In this document: piece after piece, positions 25,635 through 34,160 of the stretch | Layout: each line of letters opens with the position of its first letter | Numbering within the stretch: position 1 is the stretch's first letter | Source: DASRWI01 sp035654655 | Lineage (GTDB): Bacteria > Bacteroidota > Ignavibacteria > Ignavibacteriales > Ignavibacteriaceae | Assembly (NCBI GenBank): GCA_035654655.1 | Contig: DASRWI010000029.1 | Span: 62,001 to 126,000, forward strand | DNA length: 64,000 bases | Direction: 5' to 3' | Notes under the pieces: model-generated | Database searches by the model: none | The model's input: only the letters and a program-made list of their open reading frames with translations | What the model was told of the DNA's origin: nothing | Made by a program: the position numbers and the translations under genes

Positions 25635-28529
25635 TTATTTTATTAAAAGCATCTTTTTCGTAATCTTTATATTTTCAGTTTGTAATGAATAAAAATATAT
25701 TCCACTTGCAAAGTTATCCGCATTTAATTTTACTTTATAAACCCCTGGAGATTTAATTTCGTTTATTAACTGAGTTAATTCATTACCATTTATATCATAT
25801 AAAATTATTTTTACCGGACCTTCTATCGCAACTTGATAACTAATTATAGTAGTTGAGTTAAATGGATTAGGATAGTTTTGAAGTAATGCATATTTATCAG
25901 GAGGTTTTACTTCAACCTGAATGCTATTGCTATACTTAAATGCCCCATCATTATCAATCATTTTTAATCTGTAATTATACTTTCCTGCAATGGTTACTTC
26001 ATCCTGAAATTCATATTGTTTTCTTGAACTTGAATTTCCATTTGCTTTAACCTCTCCTATTTTATTAAAATTATTTTCGTTTATGGTGCTTCTTTCAACA
26101 ACAAACTTATTTGAGTTTAATTCAGTTGCTGTTGACCAAACTATGGCTATTTTGTTTGCAATATTCTTTGCGGAAAAACTTTCTAATTCAACCGGTAAAG
26201 GAGAAGTAGTAACAAAAGCGCCTCTGCCGTGAGTGAATGCATATAATAAATTTGTTCCGCTTTGAAGTACAAGTTCATCTACAGGAGAGTAGTAAGGCAT
26301 TCCTGAATTTGCGTAAATCCAATTAGTACCTCTGTTGGTTGTTTGGAATATTCCTAATTCAGTCCCAATATATAATTTAGTACCAGTTATATTGTCAACA
26401 ACAATTGAATGAACTGGTACATCCGGTAAATCACCGGAGATATCTGTCCAATTATTTCCCTGGTCACTTGAGTAGTATATATGTTTTAAATTAGTGCCGT
26501 TGTTATAACCGGAATATGCAACATAAATATTATTTTTATTATTAGGGTCAACCGCTATTCTTCTTACCCAGGCACCATTATTTCCCGTTGGGGTAATATC
26601 CGTCCAGGTATCTATACCTGATGCTGGATTTAATGAAGTACATCTAAAGACTTTTCCACCTGAAGTTCCTGCAAAACCTAAAAAATTAGCAGATGCATTT
26701 ACTATTGTAACTGCACTAATACTTGCACCTAATGAATTACTTGACTGATACCAGTTTGAAGCTGAGTTACTTGTTACCCAAACTTTATCAGAACCTGCTA
26801 TAAGGACATTGGAGTTTTCAGAGTTCATTGAGAAAGGTGATATAAATAAACAGAGATTACCATTCTGTGCATCAGTTAATCCATTTATAGCAGAGACCCA
26901 GGAAGAACCACCATTGGTTGATTTTTCCAAATCGAGGTAAACATATTCTTCATAGCAAATATTAGAATTATTTTGGTCAATAGCTGCATAACCACCATCT
27001 CCACCTTCTACTTGAGTCCAGTTCATTCCAGAAGAATAGGCAAGATGCCCATTATCCTGGGTACCTCCCTGAAATACATTTCCAGTATTGGAAACTGCAC
27101 CGCCATAAAATTGTGTAATAGCCAAATTATTATTCAAACTATTCCAGGATGTTCCTGCATTTGTAGTTTTGTAAATTCCTCCATCGTTACCATCATAAAC
27201 AATATTTTGTGTTGTTGGATGAAAAACAATTGCATGATGATCAGCGTGAACATAAGGTGTTCCATAATATGTATGCCAATAAGAAATTTGATTCCAGGAG
27301 GAACCTCCATTGGTGGATTTCATAACCTCTACACCACCGACATAAATATTATTTGAGTTAAATGGGTCTATTGAAACAACATTATTATACCAACCTTGTG
27401 CACCAAGATAGGATCGACCTGTTGAAGTTAAATTTGAAGGTTTAGTTAATTCAGTCCAACTGTCACCTGCGTTAGTTGATTTATAAATTCCCTTTAATCC
27501 ATAATCAGGTGCACCAATACTTGTTGCTTCAAAAACAGCATATAGGTTATTTATATTATTAGGGTCTTTAGCAATTGATATTCTGCTATAACCATTATTG
27601 GGTAAACCGGAAGATACTTTATTCCAGTTAGTTCCACCGTTTGTGGTTTTATAAATTCCTCCTAAAGTACTCCCATTTTCTTTAGTTGCAAAAACTATAA
27701 CATTACTATTTATTACTGCAATATCACTCCCATTAAAATAATTTGTCGCACCTGAACCAATGCTTGTCCAGGATGTACCACCATTGGTTGATTTGTATAA
27801 ATTTCCATTAGTATAATAACCACCACCGCCATATTTCCAGTTATAAGCTTTAGTTACGGCATATACATTTCCTAAATTATCAAAATCCATTTTTATAATA
27901 TTTTTAAAATTCCAAGTATTCATAGTGCTGGATAAAAGAGTCCAGGACTCTCCAAAATCTGTTGACTTATAAATTCCCCCTCCAGTAACCGCATCAATAT
28001 TTCCCCAACCTTCACCTGTTCCTGCATAAATAGTATTTTCGTTTGATACGTCTTTAACCATACATCCAATAGAAAGGATTGGAGATACATCTGTCTTTGA
28101 ATTCCAGGATGCTCCACCATCAGTAGTTTTCCAAATTCCGCCACTCACTGCGCCAATTAAAATATGATTAGGATTTGAAGGTTTAATTATAATTGACCTT
28201 ATTCTTCCACCAATGTTACCAGGACCTAATGGTGACCAGCTCGAAATACTATTACCTTTTGTTAATTCCTTAGTATTTAGGTTGTATTTTTCTAAATGTG
28301 AAATTGCGTTGTTTCTCGATTCAACTGAATACAAGTTATTTTTACCTGCAATCATATTGTACCTGAATTCAGAAGCTGCATATGGATTGTCTTCATTCCC
28401 TTGAACCGGAGCTTTTAATTCTATTGTTATAAAGTTGAGTTTAAATGAAGTATAAAAAGCTATTAAGGCAGGAAATAAAAAAAGATAAATATATTTTTGA
28501 CGATGGTTAAGAAAAGTATAATGTTTCAT
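25635..28529 (-). CDS. Large secreted BNR/sortilin-type propeller protein with T9SS sorting domain
   Basis: A 964-residue secreted protein. A signal-anchor-like hydrophobic stretch lies near residues 13-32. Repeated Asp-box/BNR motifs of the form K-T-T-D-G-G-x-S-W (GGIWKTTDGGASWN, GIYKSTDFGESWT, LYKSTNGGTSWT and others) mark one or two large beta-propellers between ~95 and ~760, as in sortilin/VPS10 and xyloglucanase-type folds. A fibronectin-like module beginning VELESFSAKN precedes a T9SS type A domain (QNYPNPFNSTTIISY). No glycosidase catalytic residues are identifiable, so a binding or adhesion role is as likely as an enzymatic one. Confidence 0.83.
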   Translation of the reverse strand: MKHYTFLNHRQKYIYLFLFPALIAFYTSFKLNFITIELKAPVQGNEDNPYAASEFRYNMIAGKNNLYSVESRNNAISHLEKYNLNTKELTKGNSISSWSPLGPGNIGGRIRSIIIKPSNPNHILIGAVSGGIWKTTDGGASWNSKTDVSPILSIGCMVKDVSNENTIYAGTGEGWGNIDAVTGGGIYKSTDFGESWTLLSSTMNTWNFKNIIKMDFDNLGNVYAVTKAYNWKYGGGGYYTNGNLYKSTNGGTSWTSIGSGATNYFNGSDIAVINSNVIVFATKENGSTLGGIYKTTNGGTNWNKVSSGLPNNGYSRISIAKDPNNINNLYAVFEATSIGAPDYGLKGIYKSTNAGDSWTELTKPSNLTSTGRSYLGAQGWYNNVVSIDPFNSNNIYVGGVEVMKSTNGGSSWNQISYWHTYYGTPYVHADHHAIVFHPTTQNIVYDGNDGGIYKTTNAGTSWNSLNNNLAITQFYGGAVSNTGNVFQGGTQDNGHLAYSSGMNWTQVEGGDGGYAAIDQNNSNICYEEYVYLDLEKSTNGGSSWVSAINGLTDAQNGNLCLFISPFSMNSENSNVLIAGSDKVWVTSNSASNWYQSSNSLGASISAVTIVNASANFLGFAGTSGGKVFRCTSLNPASGIDTWTDITPTGNNGAWVRRIAVDPNNKNNIYVAYSGYNNGTNLKHIYYSSDQGNNWTDISGDLPDVPVHSIVVDNITGTKLYIGTELGIFQTTNRGTNWIYANSGMPYYSPVDELVLQSGTNLLYAFTHGRGAFVTTSPLPVELESFSAKNIANKIAIVWSTATELNSNKFVVERSTINENNFNKIGEVKANGNSSSRKQYEFQDEVTIAGKYNYRLKMIDNDGAFKYSNSIQVEVKPPDKYALLQNYPNPFNSTTIISYQVAIEGPVKIILYDINGNELTQLINEIKSPGVYKVKLNADNFASGIYFYSLQTENIKITKKMLLIK

Positions 28530-28620
28530 AATTATGCTTTCAAATATTTTATTGGATAGAATATCAGGGAATGAACAAATAAATATAATCTATTTATTTT
28601 AATATATGCAAAGGAAAAAT

Positions 28621-28648
28621 GAAAAACCCTGATGGATGCATCAGGGTT
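28621..28648 (-). terminator. Intrinsic terminator of aspS
   Basis: Perfect 10-bp stem AACCCTGATG / CATCAGGGTT with GATG loop; the minus-strand T tract is seen as AAAAA at 28622. It lies about 10 bases after the aspS stop. Confidence 0.85.
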
Positions 28649-28658
28649 AACATTAAAA

Positions 28659-30425
28659 TTATCTAACTTTTATGTGCAGTTCTTTTAACTGTTCTTCACT
28701 TACACTGGAAGGGGATTCATCCATCAATGAGATTGCACTTGCAGTTTTAGGGAATGCAATAACCTCTCTTATTGATTGCTCACCTGCAAATATCATACAC
28801 ATTCTATCTACTCCGAATGCTATCCCGCCGTGAGGTGGTGCGCCATACTTGAATGCATTCATTAAGAATCCAAATTTTAATTCAGCTTCTTCATCAGAAA
28901 TGCCCAATGCTTTAAACATCTTTGACTGAAGTTCAGCATTATGAATTCTGATACTTCCACCGGCAATTTCACTTCCATTCAACACAAGGTCGTATGCTCG
29001 TGCTTTTACTTTTTCAGGAGCACTTTCCATCATATCAACATCTTCTAATCTTGGAGATGTAAATGGATGGTGCATTGCATAGTGTCTTTGAGTTTCTTCA
29101 TCGTATTCAAATAATGGAAAGTCTGTTACCCAAAGTAATGCAGGTTCAGCATCAGGTTTAATAGCATCAAGACGACGAGCCATTTCCAATCTCATATAGC
29201 CCATCAAGTTCAAAGTCTTTAATTTTTTTCCTGAAAGAATAAAAATTAAATCATCAGGCACAGCATTCATCTCTTTAACAAGAGCTTTCTTTTCTTCATC
29301 TGAGAAGAACTTGGCAACAGGTGCTTCAATGTCATCTTCTTTTACTCTTATCCAGATTAATCCACCTGCACCTAATTTCTTAATGAAATCAGTCAATACA
29401 TCTAATTGATTCCTTGTATAGCTGCCGCATCCTTTTGCAAGTAATCCGGTGATAATTCCACTTGAAGATACAGCATCACTAAATAATTTAAATTCACTAT
29501 TAGCAAAAACATTATTTAGAGTAACCATCTTTAAACCGAATCTTAAATCCGGCTTATCACTTCCATAACTTTCCATAGCTTCGTCAAAAGTTAAACGAGG
29601 AATCGGAATTTGTAAATCCTTATTCCATATTTCCTTATATAATCTCTTCATTAAGCTTTCAACAGTTTCGAAAATATTTTCCTGGTCAATAAAGGACATT
29701 TCAACATCTATCTGAGTAAACTCCGGCTGGCGGTCTGCACGTAAATCTTCATCACGAAAACATTTTACTATTTGAAAATACCTGTCAAAGCCTGACACCA
29801 TCAAAATCTGTTTGTAAGTTTGGGGTGACTGTGGAAGAGCATAAAACCTTCCTTTATGAAGTCTGCTTGGTACAAGATAATCTCTTGCACCTTCAGGAGT
29901 ACTTTTCATTAAAACCGGAGTTTCAACTTCTATGAAATTATTCTTGTCAAAATAATTTCTAACCACCTGATAAAGTTTATGCCTTAATAATAAATTCTTC
30001 TGCAAAGCTGGTCTGCGTAAGTCAAGGTATCTATATTTTAAACGCAATTCTTCGTGAGTATCAATGTTATCTTCTATAGGAAAAGGAGTGGTTTTAGCTT
30101 CATTAAGAATAATAACCTTTTTAACCATTACATCGATTAATCCTGTAGCGAGTTCAGGATTTTCAGTGTCAGCAGGTCTTTTGCGTACTACACCTTCAAC
30201 AGAAACTACATATTCATTTCTTAGTTCTTTACCATCATTGTGAGCTTCTGAGTTAAAGCCTGGTTCAAATACAATTTGAGTAATACCATATCTATCTCTA
30301 AGGTCGATAAATATAACACCACCTAAGTCTCTACGAGTATCAACCCATCCATTAAGAACAACTTCCTGACCTAAGTTTTGTTCTCTAAGTTCACCGCAGG
30401 TATGTGTTCTGGTTTTAAATTTCAT
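28659..30425 (-). CDS. aspS: Aspartyl-tRNA synthetase
   Basis: A 588-residue bacterial-type class II aminoacyl-tRNA synthetase charging tRNA-Asp. The N-terminal OB-fold anticodon-binding domain (GWVDTRRDLGGVIFIDLRD) is followed by class II motif 2 (QIVKCFRDEDLRADRQPEFTQ split by FR and E residues), the bacterial GAD insertion domain (about 290-420), and motif 3 (GIAFGVDRMCM). The end LKELHIKVR is typical. Length is normal. Its own transcription unit is likely, since divergent or unrelated genes flank it. Confidence 0.97.
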   Translation of the reverse strand: MKFKTRTHTCGELREQNLGQEVVLNGWVDTRRDLGGVIFIDLRDRYGITQIVFEPGFNSEAHNDGKELRNEYVVSVEGVVRKRPADTENPELATGLIDVMVKKVIILNEAKTTPFPIEDNIDTHEELRLKYRYLDLRRPALQKNLLLRHKLYQVVRNYFDKNNFIEVETPVLMKSTPEGARDYLVPSRLHKGRFYALPQSPQTYKQILMVSGFDRYFQIVKCFRDEDLRADRQPEFTQIDVEMSFIDQENIFETVESLMKRLYKEIWNKDLQIPIPRLTFDEAMESYGSDKPDLRFGLKMVTLNNVFANSEFKLFSDAVSSSGIITGLLAKGCGSYTRNQLDVLTDFIKKLGAGGLIWIRVKEDDIEAPVAKFFSDEEKKALVKEMNAVPDDLIFILSGKKLKTLNLMGYMRLEMARRLDAIKPDAEPALLWVTDFPLFEYDEETQRHYAMHHPFTSPRLEDVDMMESAPEKVKARAYDLVLNGSEIAGGSIRIHNAELQSKMFKALGISDEEAELKFGFLMNAFKYGAPPHGGIAFGVDRMCMIFAGEQSIREVIAFPKTASAISLMDESPSSVSEEQLKELHIKVR

Positions 30426-30615
30426 TACAATTATCCCTAAAAATTAAGTGTATAAGATACTCAAAAATAAAAATATTTAGAAATTAGTAAAGGAAATTAC
30501 AAATAAAAGCCTTTTATTGATAAAAGATACACGAATTGCATAGTTTCTTCCAGAACAAAGATGATAAGATAATATTGCAATAATTTTCTATAATGAAATT
30601 TTATGAAATAATCTT

Positions 30616-31929
30616 ATGAAAAAAATAATTAGTGTACTTTTTATCTTATCTATATTTATTCCATCTTGCAGCAACGAAAATTTAGTTAATCCTCAAGTAG
30701 AGAGTACCGGAGGAATTTCACTAAGCATTGATAAAGCTAATGCTCCTGAAGATGTTAAGTATGTTAAGGCTGCACTTACCAGAGAAAATTATGAACCAAT
30801 TGTTGGTATGATGGATATACATTCCAACAACACTGCAGAAATAAATTTCAATAATATAAATGTTGGTCAATGGCATCTAAAGGTTGAAGCATTGGACAGC
30901 AACAATGTTGTTTTATATGTTGGAGAAGCTGATGTTGTAATTCAGGAAAATTTTATAACACAGGTTAGTCTTACTCTTGTCCCTGTAAGCCACGGAACAG
31001 GGAGTATTCATATTTATGTAACGTGGGGGAATCCAAATCATAATAAATATTCAGATTATTATCATAATCCTGTAATGACAACCTCTCAAGCTCCAAATTC
31101 ACCTTTATACATAACTACAGGAAAAATAATTAATGATAATGGTTTGTATAAATTTTATTACAATAATATCTACAATAGTGCGCAGGGAAATATTGGTTAT
31201 GCCGTTTCTTCTGATGGTATAAATTGGGAATATCCTCTTAATCATCCTATACTGGAGAAAGGACAACCTGGTTCCTGGGATGCACGCCATGCTATAATGG
31301 GAGCCATATTAAAAGACGTGGCTGTCTATAGAATGTACTATGTAGGATGTGCTGAAGGAACCTATAGTACTAATATCGGATATGCACAATCGTGGGATGG
31401 AATAAACTGGGAAAAAAGACCAACTCCATTAATTATGGCTGAAGACTTAAATCATCGGATTGGTTCAATGGAAGTAATAAAGGTTGGAACTACTTATTAT
31501 ATGTACTATGGTGTTGGTTCATCTATTTATAGGGAATTAAATAAAATAAATTCGGAAAAATATGTTAAGGTTGCTACTTCACAAGATGGAATAAATTTTA
31601 CTCCTCAGCCGGGTTCAATAATTCAAGCAAGTGAAGATTGGGAAAGTGGAGCAATTTCTTTTGTGTCAGTAATATATGAGAATGGAAAGTTTAAAATGAT
31701 ATATATGAATGCCTCAGAAACAGCTTTTGGTTATGCAGTATCAGTTGATGGAATTCATTGGGAAAAACTGGCTAATCCGGTTTTTTCAGAGAATGATACT
31801 TATAATCATTGGGCTTATATGATTTCTTATCCTACCTGGATAAAAATCAATAATGAATATAGAATTTATTACACAGGCACTAAACAAAATGGAGAGTTGG
31901 CAATAGGATTTTGCAAAAAACCACAGTGA
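30616..31929 (+). CDS. Lipoprotein with five-bladed propeller (glycosidase GH43/GH130-like fold)
   Basis: A 437-residue lipoprotein: signal peptide with the lipobox IPSC, acylated at Cys18. Residues ~30-125 look like an immunoglobulin-like beta domain. Residues ~140-437 contain at least four repeats of an S-x-DGI-x-W motif (AVSSDGINWE, AQSWDGINWE, ATSQDGINF, AVSVDGIHWE) alternating with YRMYYVG, TYYMYYG, FKMIYM and YRIYYTG. This is the pattern of the five-bladed propeller shared by GH32/43/68/130 proteins. I cannot assign catalytic acids or a substrate, so glycan binding or hydrolysis is only an inference. Confidence 0.75.
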   Translation: MKKIISVLFILSIFIPSCSNENLVNPQVESTGGISLSIDKANAPEDVKYVKAALTRENYEPIVGMMDIHSNNTAEINFNNINVGQWHLKVEALDSNNVVLYVGEADVVIQENFITQVSLTLVPVSHGTGSIHIYVTWGNPNHNKYSDYYHNPVMTTSQAPNSPLYITTGKIINDNGLYKFYYNNIYNSAQGNIGYAVSSDGINWEYPLNHPILEKGQPGSWDARHAIMGAILKDVAVYRMYYVGCAEGTYSTNIGYAQSWDGINWEKRPTPLIMAEDLNHRIGSMEVIKVGTTYYMYYGVGSSIYRELNKINSEKYVKVATSQDGINFTPQPGSIIQASEDWESGAISFVSVIYENGKFKMIYMNASETAFGYAVSVDGIHWEKLANPVFSENDTYNHWAYMISYPTWIKINNEYRIYYTGTKQNGELAIGFCKKPQ

Positions 31930-32316
31930 AGAACTAAAAAAGCTTAAAGATGACATCCTTTCAAAAGATGGTGTTTATTTTTAAATTTTTTAAAAGAATA
32001 GTACTTTTCCCAAAAAGTTCAGACAAATTTTAAAAAAATAGTAAAATTATTTTACTTTTTCCTTCCATTTAACCCATTTGTTAACCCAAATTGTAACCCT
32101 ATACAGTTAAATTTTGAATTCAAATTTGAACCTTGTTCTGTTTGATTTGTTTTTCAGGGGGCAATATAGTGAGGGGAGTTTGACATCCGCAGTTCTTTGG
32201 GGGGCAAAGAATTCGGATGTTTTTTTATTTTAAATCCACTTGTAATCCATTACTTTTTATAATATGATAATTTTATATATTAAACACTTAATATTTTTTA
32301 TTCCAAAAGTTGATAT
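31930..32316. other. 387-base leader/gap upstream of the pyrimidine phosphorylase gene
   Basis: No open frame is convincing. It contains a perfect palindrome TTTGAATTCAAA (32113-32124), a G-rich segment (about 32155-32180), and a strong intrinsic terminator (32183-32227) about 90 bases before the next start. The terminator is 250 bases beyond the preceding stop, so it may end a small RNA or act as a leader attenuator. Confidence 0.5.
32183..32227 (+). terminator. Long interrupted terminator hairpin (possible attenuator or small-RNA terminator)
   Basis: The arms ACATCCG / CGGATGT (7 bp) and TTCTTTG / CAAAGAA (7 bp), separated by small internal loops, are followed by seven or more Ts. No gene ends close upstream. 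Confidence 0.75.
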
Positions 32317-33618
32317 ATGAATATTGTCGAAATTATTAGAAAAAAGAGGAACAAAGAAGAACTTACAAAAGAGGAGGTTCTTTATCTTGTTAAATCATTT
32401 ACTAAAGGAAAAATTCCTGATTATCAATTCTCAGCATTCTTAATGGCTGTATATTTTTCAGGAATGAACACTATCGAAACAGCAGCTTTAACAGAAGCTA
32501 TGCTTTATAGTGGTAAAGTAATTGATTTATCCTTAATTCCGGGTTTTAAAATTGATAAGCACTCAACAGGTGGAGTTGGTGATAAAACTTCTCTAATTAT
32601 TGCTCCAATCGTTGCAGCAGCCGGTGCATTAGTCCCAATGATATCAGGAAGAGGTCTTGGACATACAGGAGGTACTTTAGATAAACTCGAATCTGTTCCT
32701 GGATTTAGAACAAGCTTATCTCTATCTGATTACAAATTAGTTGTTAAAAAATGCGGTGCCGTTTTAATTGGTCAGACAAAAGATATTGCTCCTGCTGATA
32801 AATTAATTTATGCTCTTAGAGATGTTACTGCTACAGTTGAATCCATTCCTTTAATAACTTCAAGTATAATGAGTAAGAAGTTAGCTGAAGGAATTGATGG
32901 ATTGGTACTCGATGTTAAAACAGGTTCCGGAGCATTTATGAGGGAATTAAAAGATGCTGAAGAACTTGCATCTTCTTTATTAAATACAACAAAATCATTT
33001 AACAAAAAAGTTACTGCATTTATTACTGATATGAATCAGCCGCTGGGCAATAATATCGGAAACTGGCTTGAGATACTTGAGTGTATTGATATTCTTAAAG
33101 GAGAAAAAGAAAATGATTTACTTGAGCTATCTTTAAATCTAGCAGGTTCAATGCTTAACCTTGCTGGTAAAGCAGATTCATTGGAAGAGGGAATAGAATT
33201 ATCAAAGCAGATGATATCTTCAGGCAAAGCTTATTCAAAGTTTATGGATATTATAAAGTATCAGGGAGGAGATTTAAAATATATTAACAATCCTTCTTTA
33301 TATCCTTCACCAAGATTTACAGAAGATTTGATTGCTGAGGAAGATGGCTATTTATGCTCAACGGATTGCTATCAATTTGGGATGGCATCACTTGAACTCG
33401 GTGCCGGTAGAATGACAAAAGAAGATGATATTGATCCAAAGGCAGGAATAATTTTTAATAAAAAAATTGGTGATAAAGTTAAAAAAGGGGAAGTAATAGG
33501 TCATTTGTTTTCCGATGTTAGAAATAAAATTGATAAAGCAAAAGGTCGTCTGACAGGAGCTATGGAGTTTTCGAATTCAAAGTGTAAGAAACCGGAACTT
33601 ATTAAAAAAATTATATAA
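32317..33618 (+). CDS. pdp: Pyrimidine-nucleoside (thymidine) phosphorylase
   Basis: A 433-residue family II nucleoside phosphorylase, which splits thymidine/uridine/deoxyuridine with phosphate for salvage. The phosphate-binding glycine-rich signature KHSTGGVGDKTSL lies around residues 81-93, preceded by the all-alpha N-terminal domain (LTKEEVLYLVKSFTKGKIPDYQ). The conserved DVKTGSGAFM and the C-terminal domain with GVIGHLF-like barrel-sandwich strands (KKGEVIGHLFSD) are present. DeoA and Pdp cannot be separated by eye; length (433) fits Pdp. It lies 14 bases before the ferritin-like gene. Confidence 0.93.
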   Translation: MNIVEIIRKKRNKEELTKEEVLYLVKSFTKGKIPDYQFSAFLMAVYFSGMNTIETAALTEAMLYSGKVIDLSLIPGFKIDKHSTGGVGDKTSLIIAPIVAAAGALVPMISGRGLGHTGGTLDKLESVPGFRTSLSLSDYKLVVKKCGAVLIGQTKDIAPADKLIYALRDVTATVESIPLITSSIMSKKLAEGIDGLVLDVKTGSGAFMRELKDAEELASSLLNTTKSFNKKVTAFITDMNQPLGNNIGNWLEILECIDILKGEKENDLLELSLNLAGSMLNLAGKADSLEEGIELSKQMISSGKAYSKFMDIIKYQGGDLKYINNPSLYPSPRFTEDLIAEEDGYLCSTDCYQFGMASLELGAGRMTKEDDIDPKAGIIFNKKIGDKVKKGEVIGHLFSDVRNKIDKAKGRLTGAMEFSNSKCKKPELIKKII

Positions 33619-33631
33619 AGGATTATGTTAT

Positions 33632-34084
33632 ATGCCAAAAAATCAGGAAATAATAGACAATTTAATTAAAAGTTATTGGATGGAGATAGAAACTGTTGTT
33701 AGTTATATTGCAAATTCAATTAACTTAGACGGTGTTCGTGCAGAAGAAATTAAAAAATCATTGCAAGTAGATGTTACTGAAGAATTAAGTCATGCTCAGC
33801 AGCTTGCAAACAGAATTAAAGAATTGGATGGAACCATCCCCGGCTCAATGGATTTCAAACCATCACAATCATACTTGCAGCCTAAAAAGGATACTACTGA
33901 TGTGTTATCAGTAATAGAAGGAGTACTACAAGCTGAAGAAGGAGCAATTTTACAATATAATAAAATTATAAAGTTATGCGATGGCAACGATTATGTAACT
34001 CAGGATATATGTGTTAAATTATTAACCGCTGAAGAATCTCACAGAAAAGAATTTAGAGGATTCTTAAAAGAATATAAAAAATAA
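33632..34084 (+). CDS. Ferritin-like (bacterioferritin/DPS-type) protein
   Basis: A 150-residue four-helix ferritin-like protein. The diiron ligand pattern can be read: E in WMEIETVVSYI, EELSHAQQLANRI (ExxH), ADEEG-like QAEEGAILQY, and TAEESHRKEF (ExxH). It could store iron or protect against peroxide; without residues for heme ligation being clear, bacterioferritin proper is not claimed. A short 14-base gap from the phosphorylase gene suggests one transcript, ended by the hairpin that follows. Confidence 0.85.
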   Translation: MPKNQEIIDNLIKSYWMEIETVVSYIANSINLDGVRAEEIKKSLQVDVTEELSHAQQLANRIKELDGTIPGSMDFKPSQSYLQPKKDTTDVLSVIEGVLQAEEGAILQYNKIIKLCDGNDYVTQDICVKLLTAEESHRKEFRGFLKEYKK

Positions 34085-34101
34085 AAATATATTTAAGCTT
34101 T

Positions 34102-34144
34102 AAAAAAATAAAACCCATGCTTAATTATGAGCATGGGTTTTTTT
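34102..34144. terminator. Bidirectional intrinsic terminator
   Basis: Stem AAACCCATGCT / AGCATGGGTTT with an 8-base loop, T tracts on both strands, between convergent genes. Confidence 0.9.
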
Positions 34145-34160
34145 GTAATAAAAAATTATC

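Noticed and set aside
26973..27356. 127-codon open frame on the plus strand within the BNR/T9SS gene
   Set aside because: Antisense shadow of a repeat-rich propeller gene; its composition (many Ile/Ser/Cys) is not protein-like.
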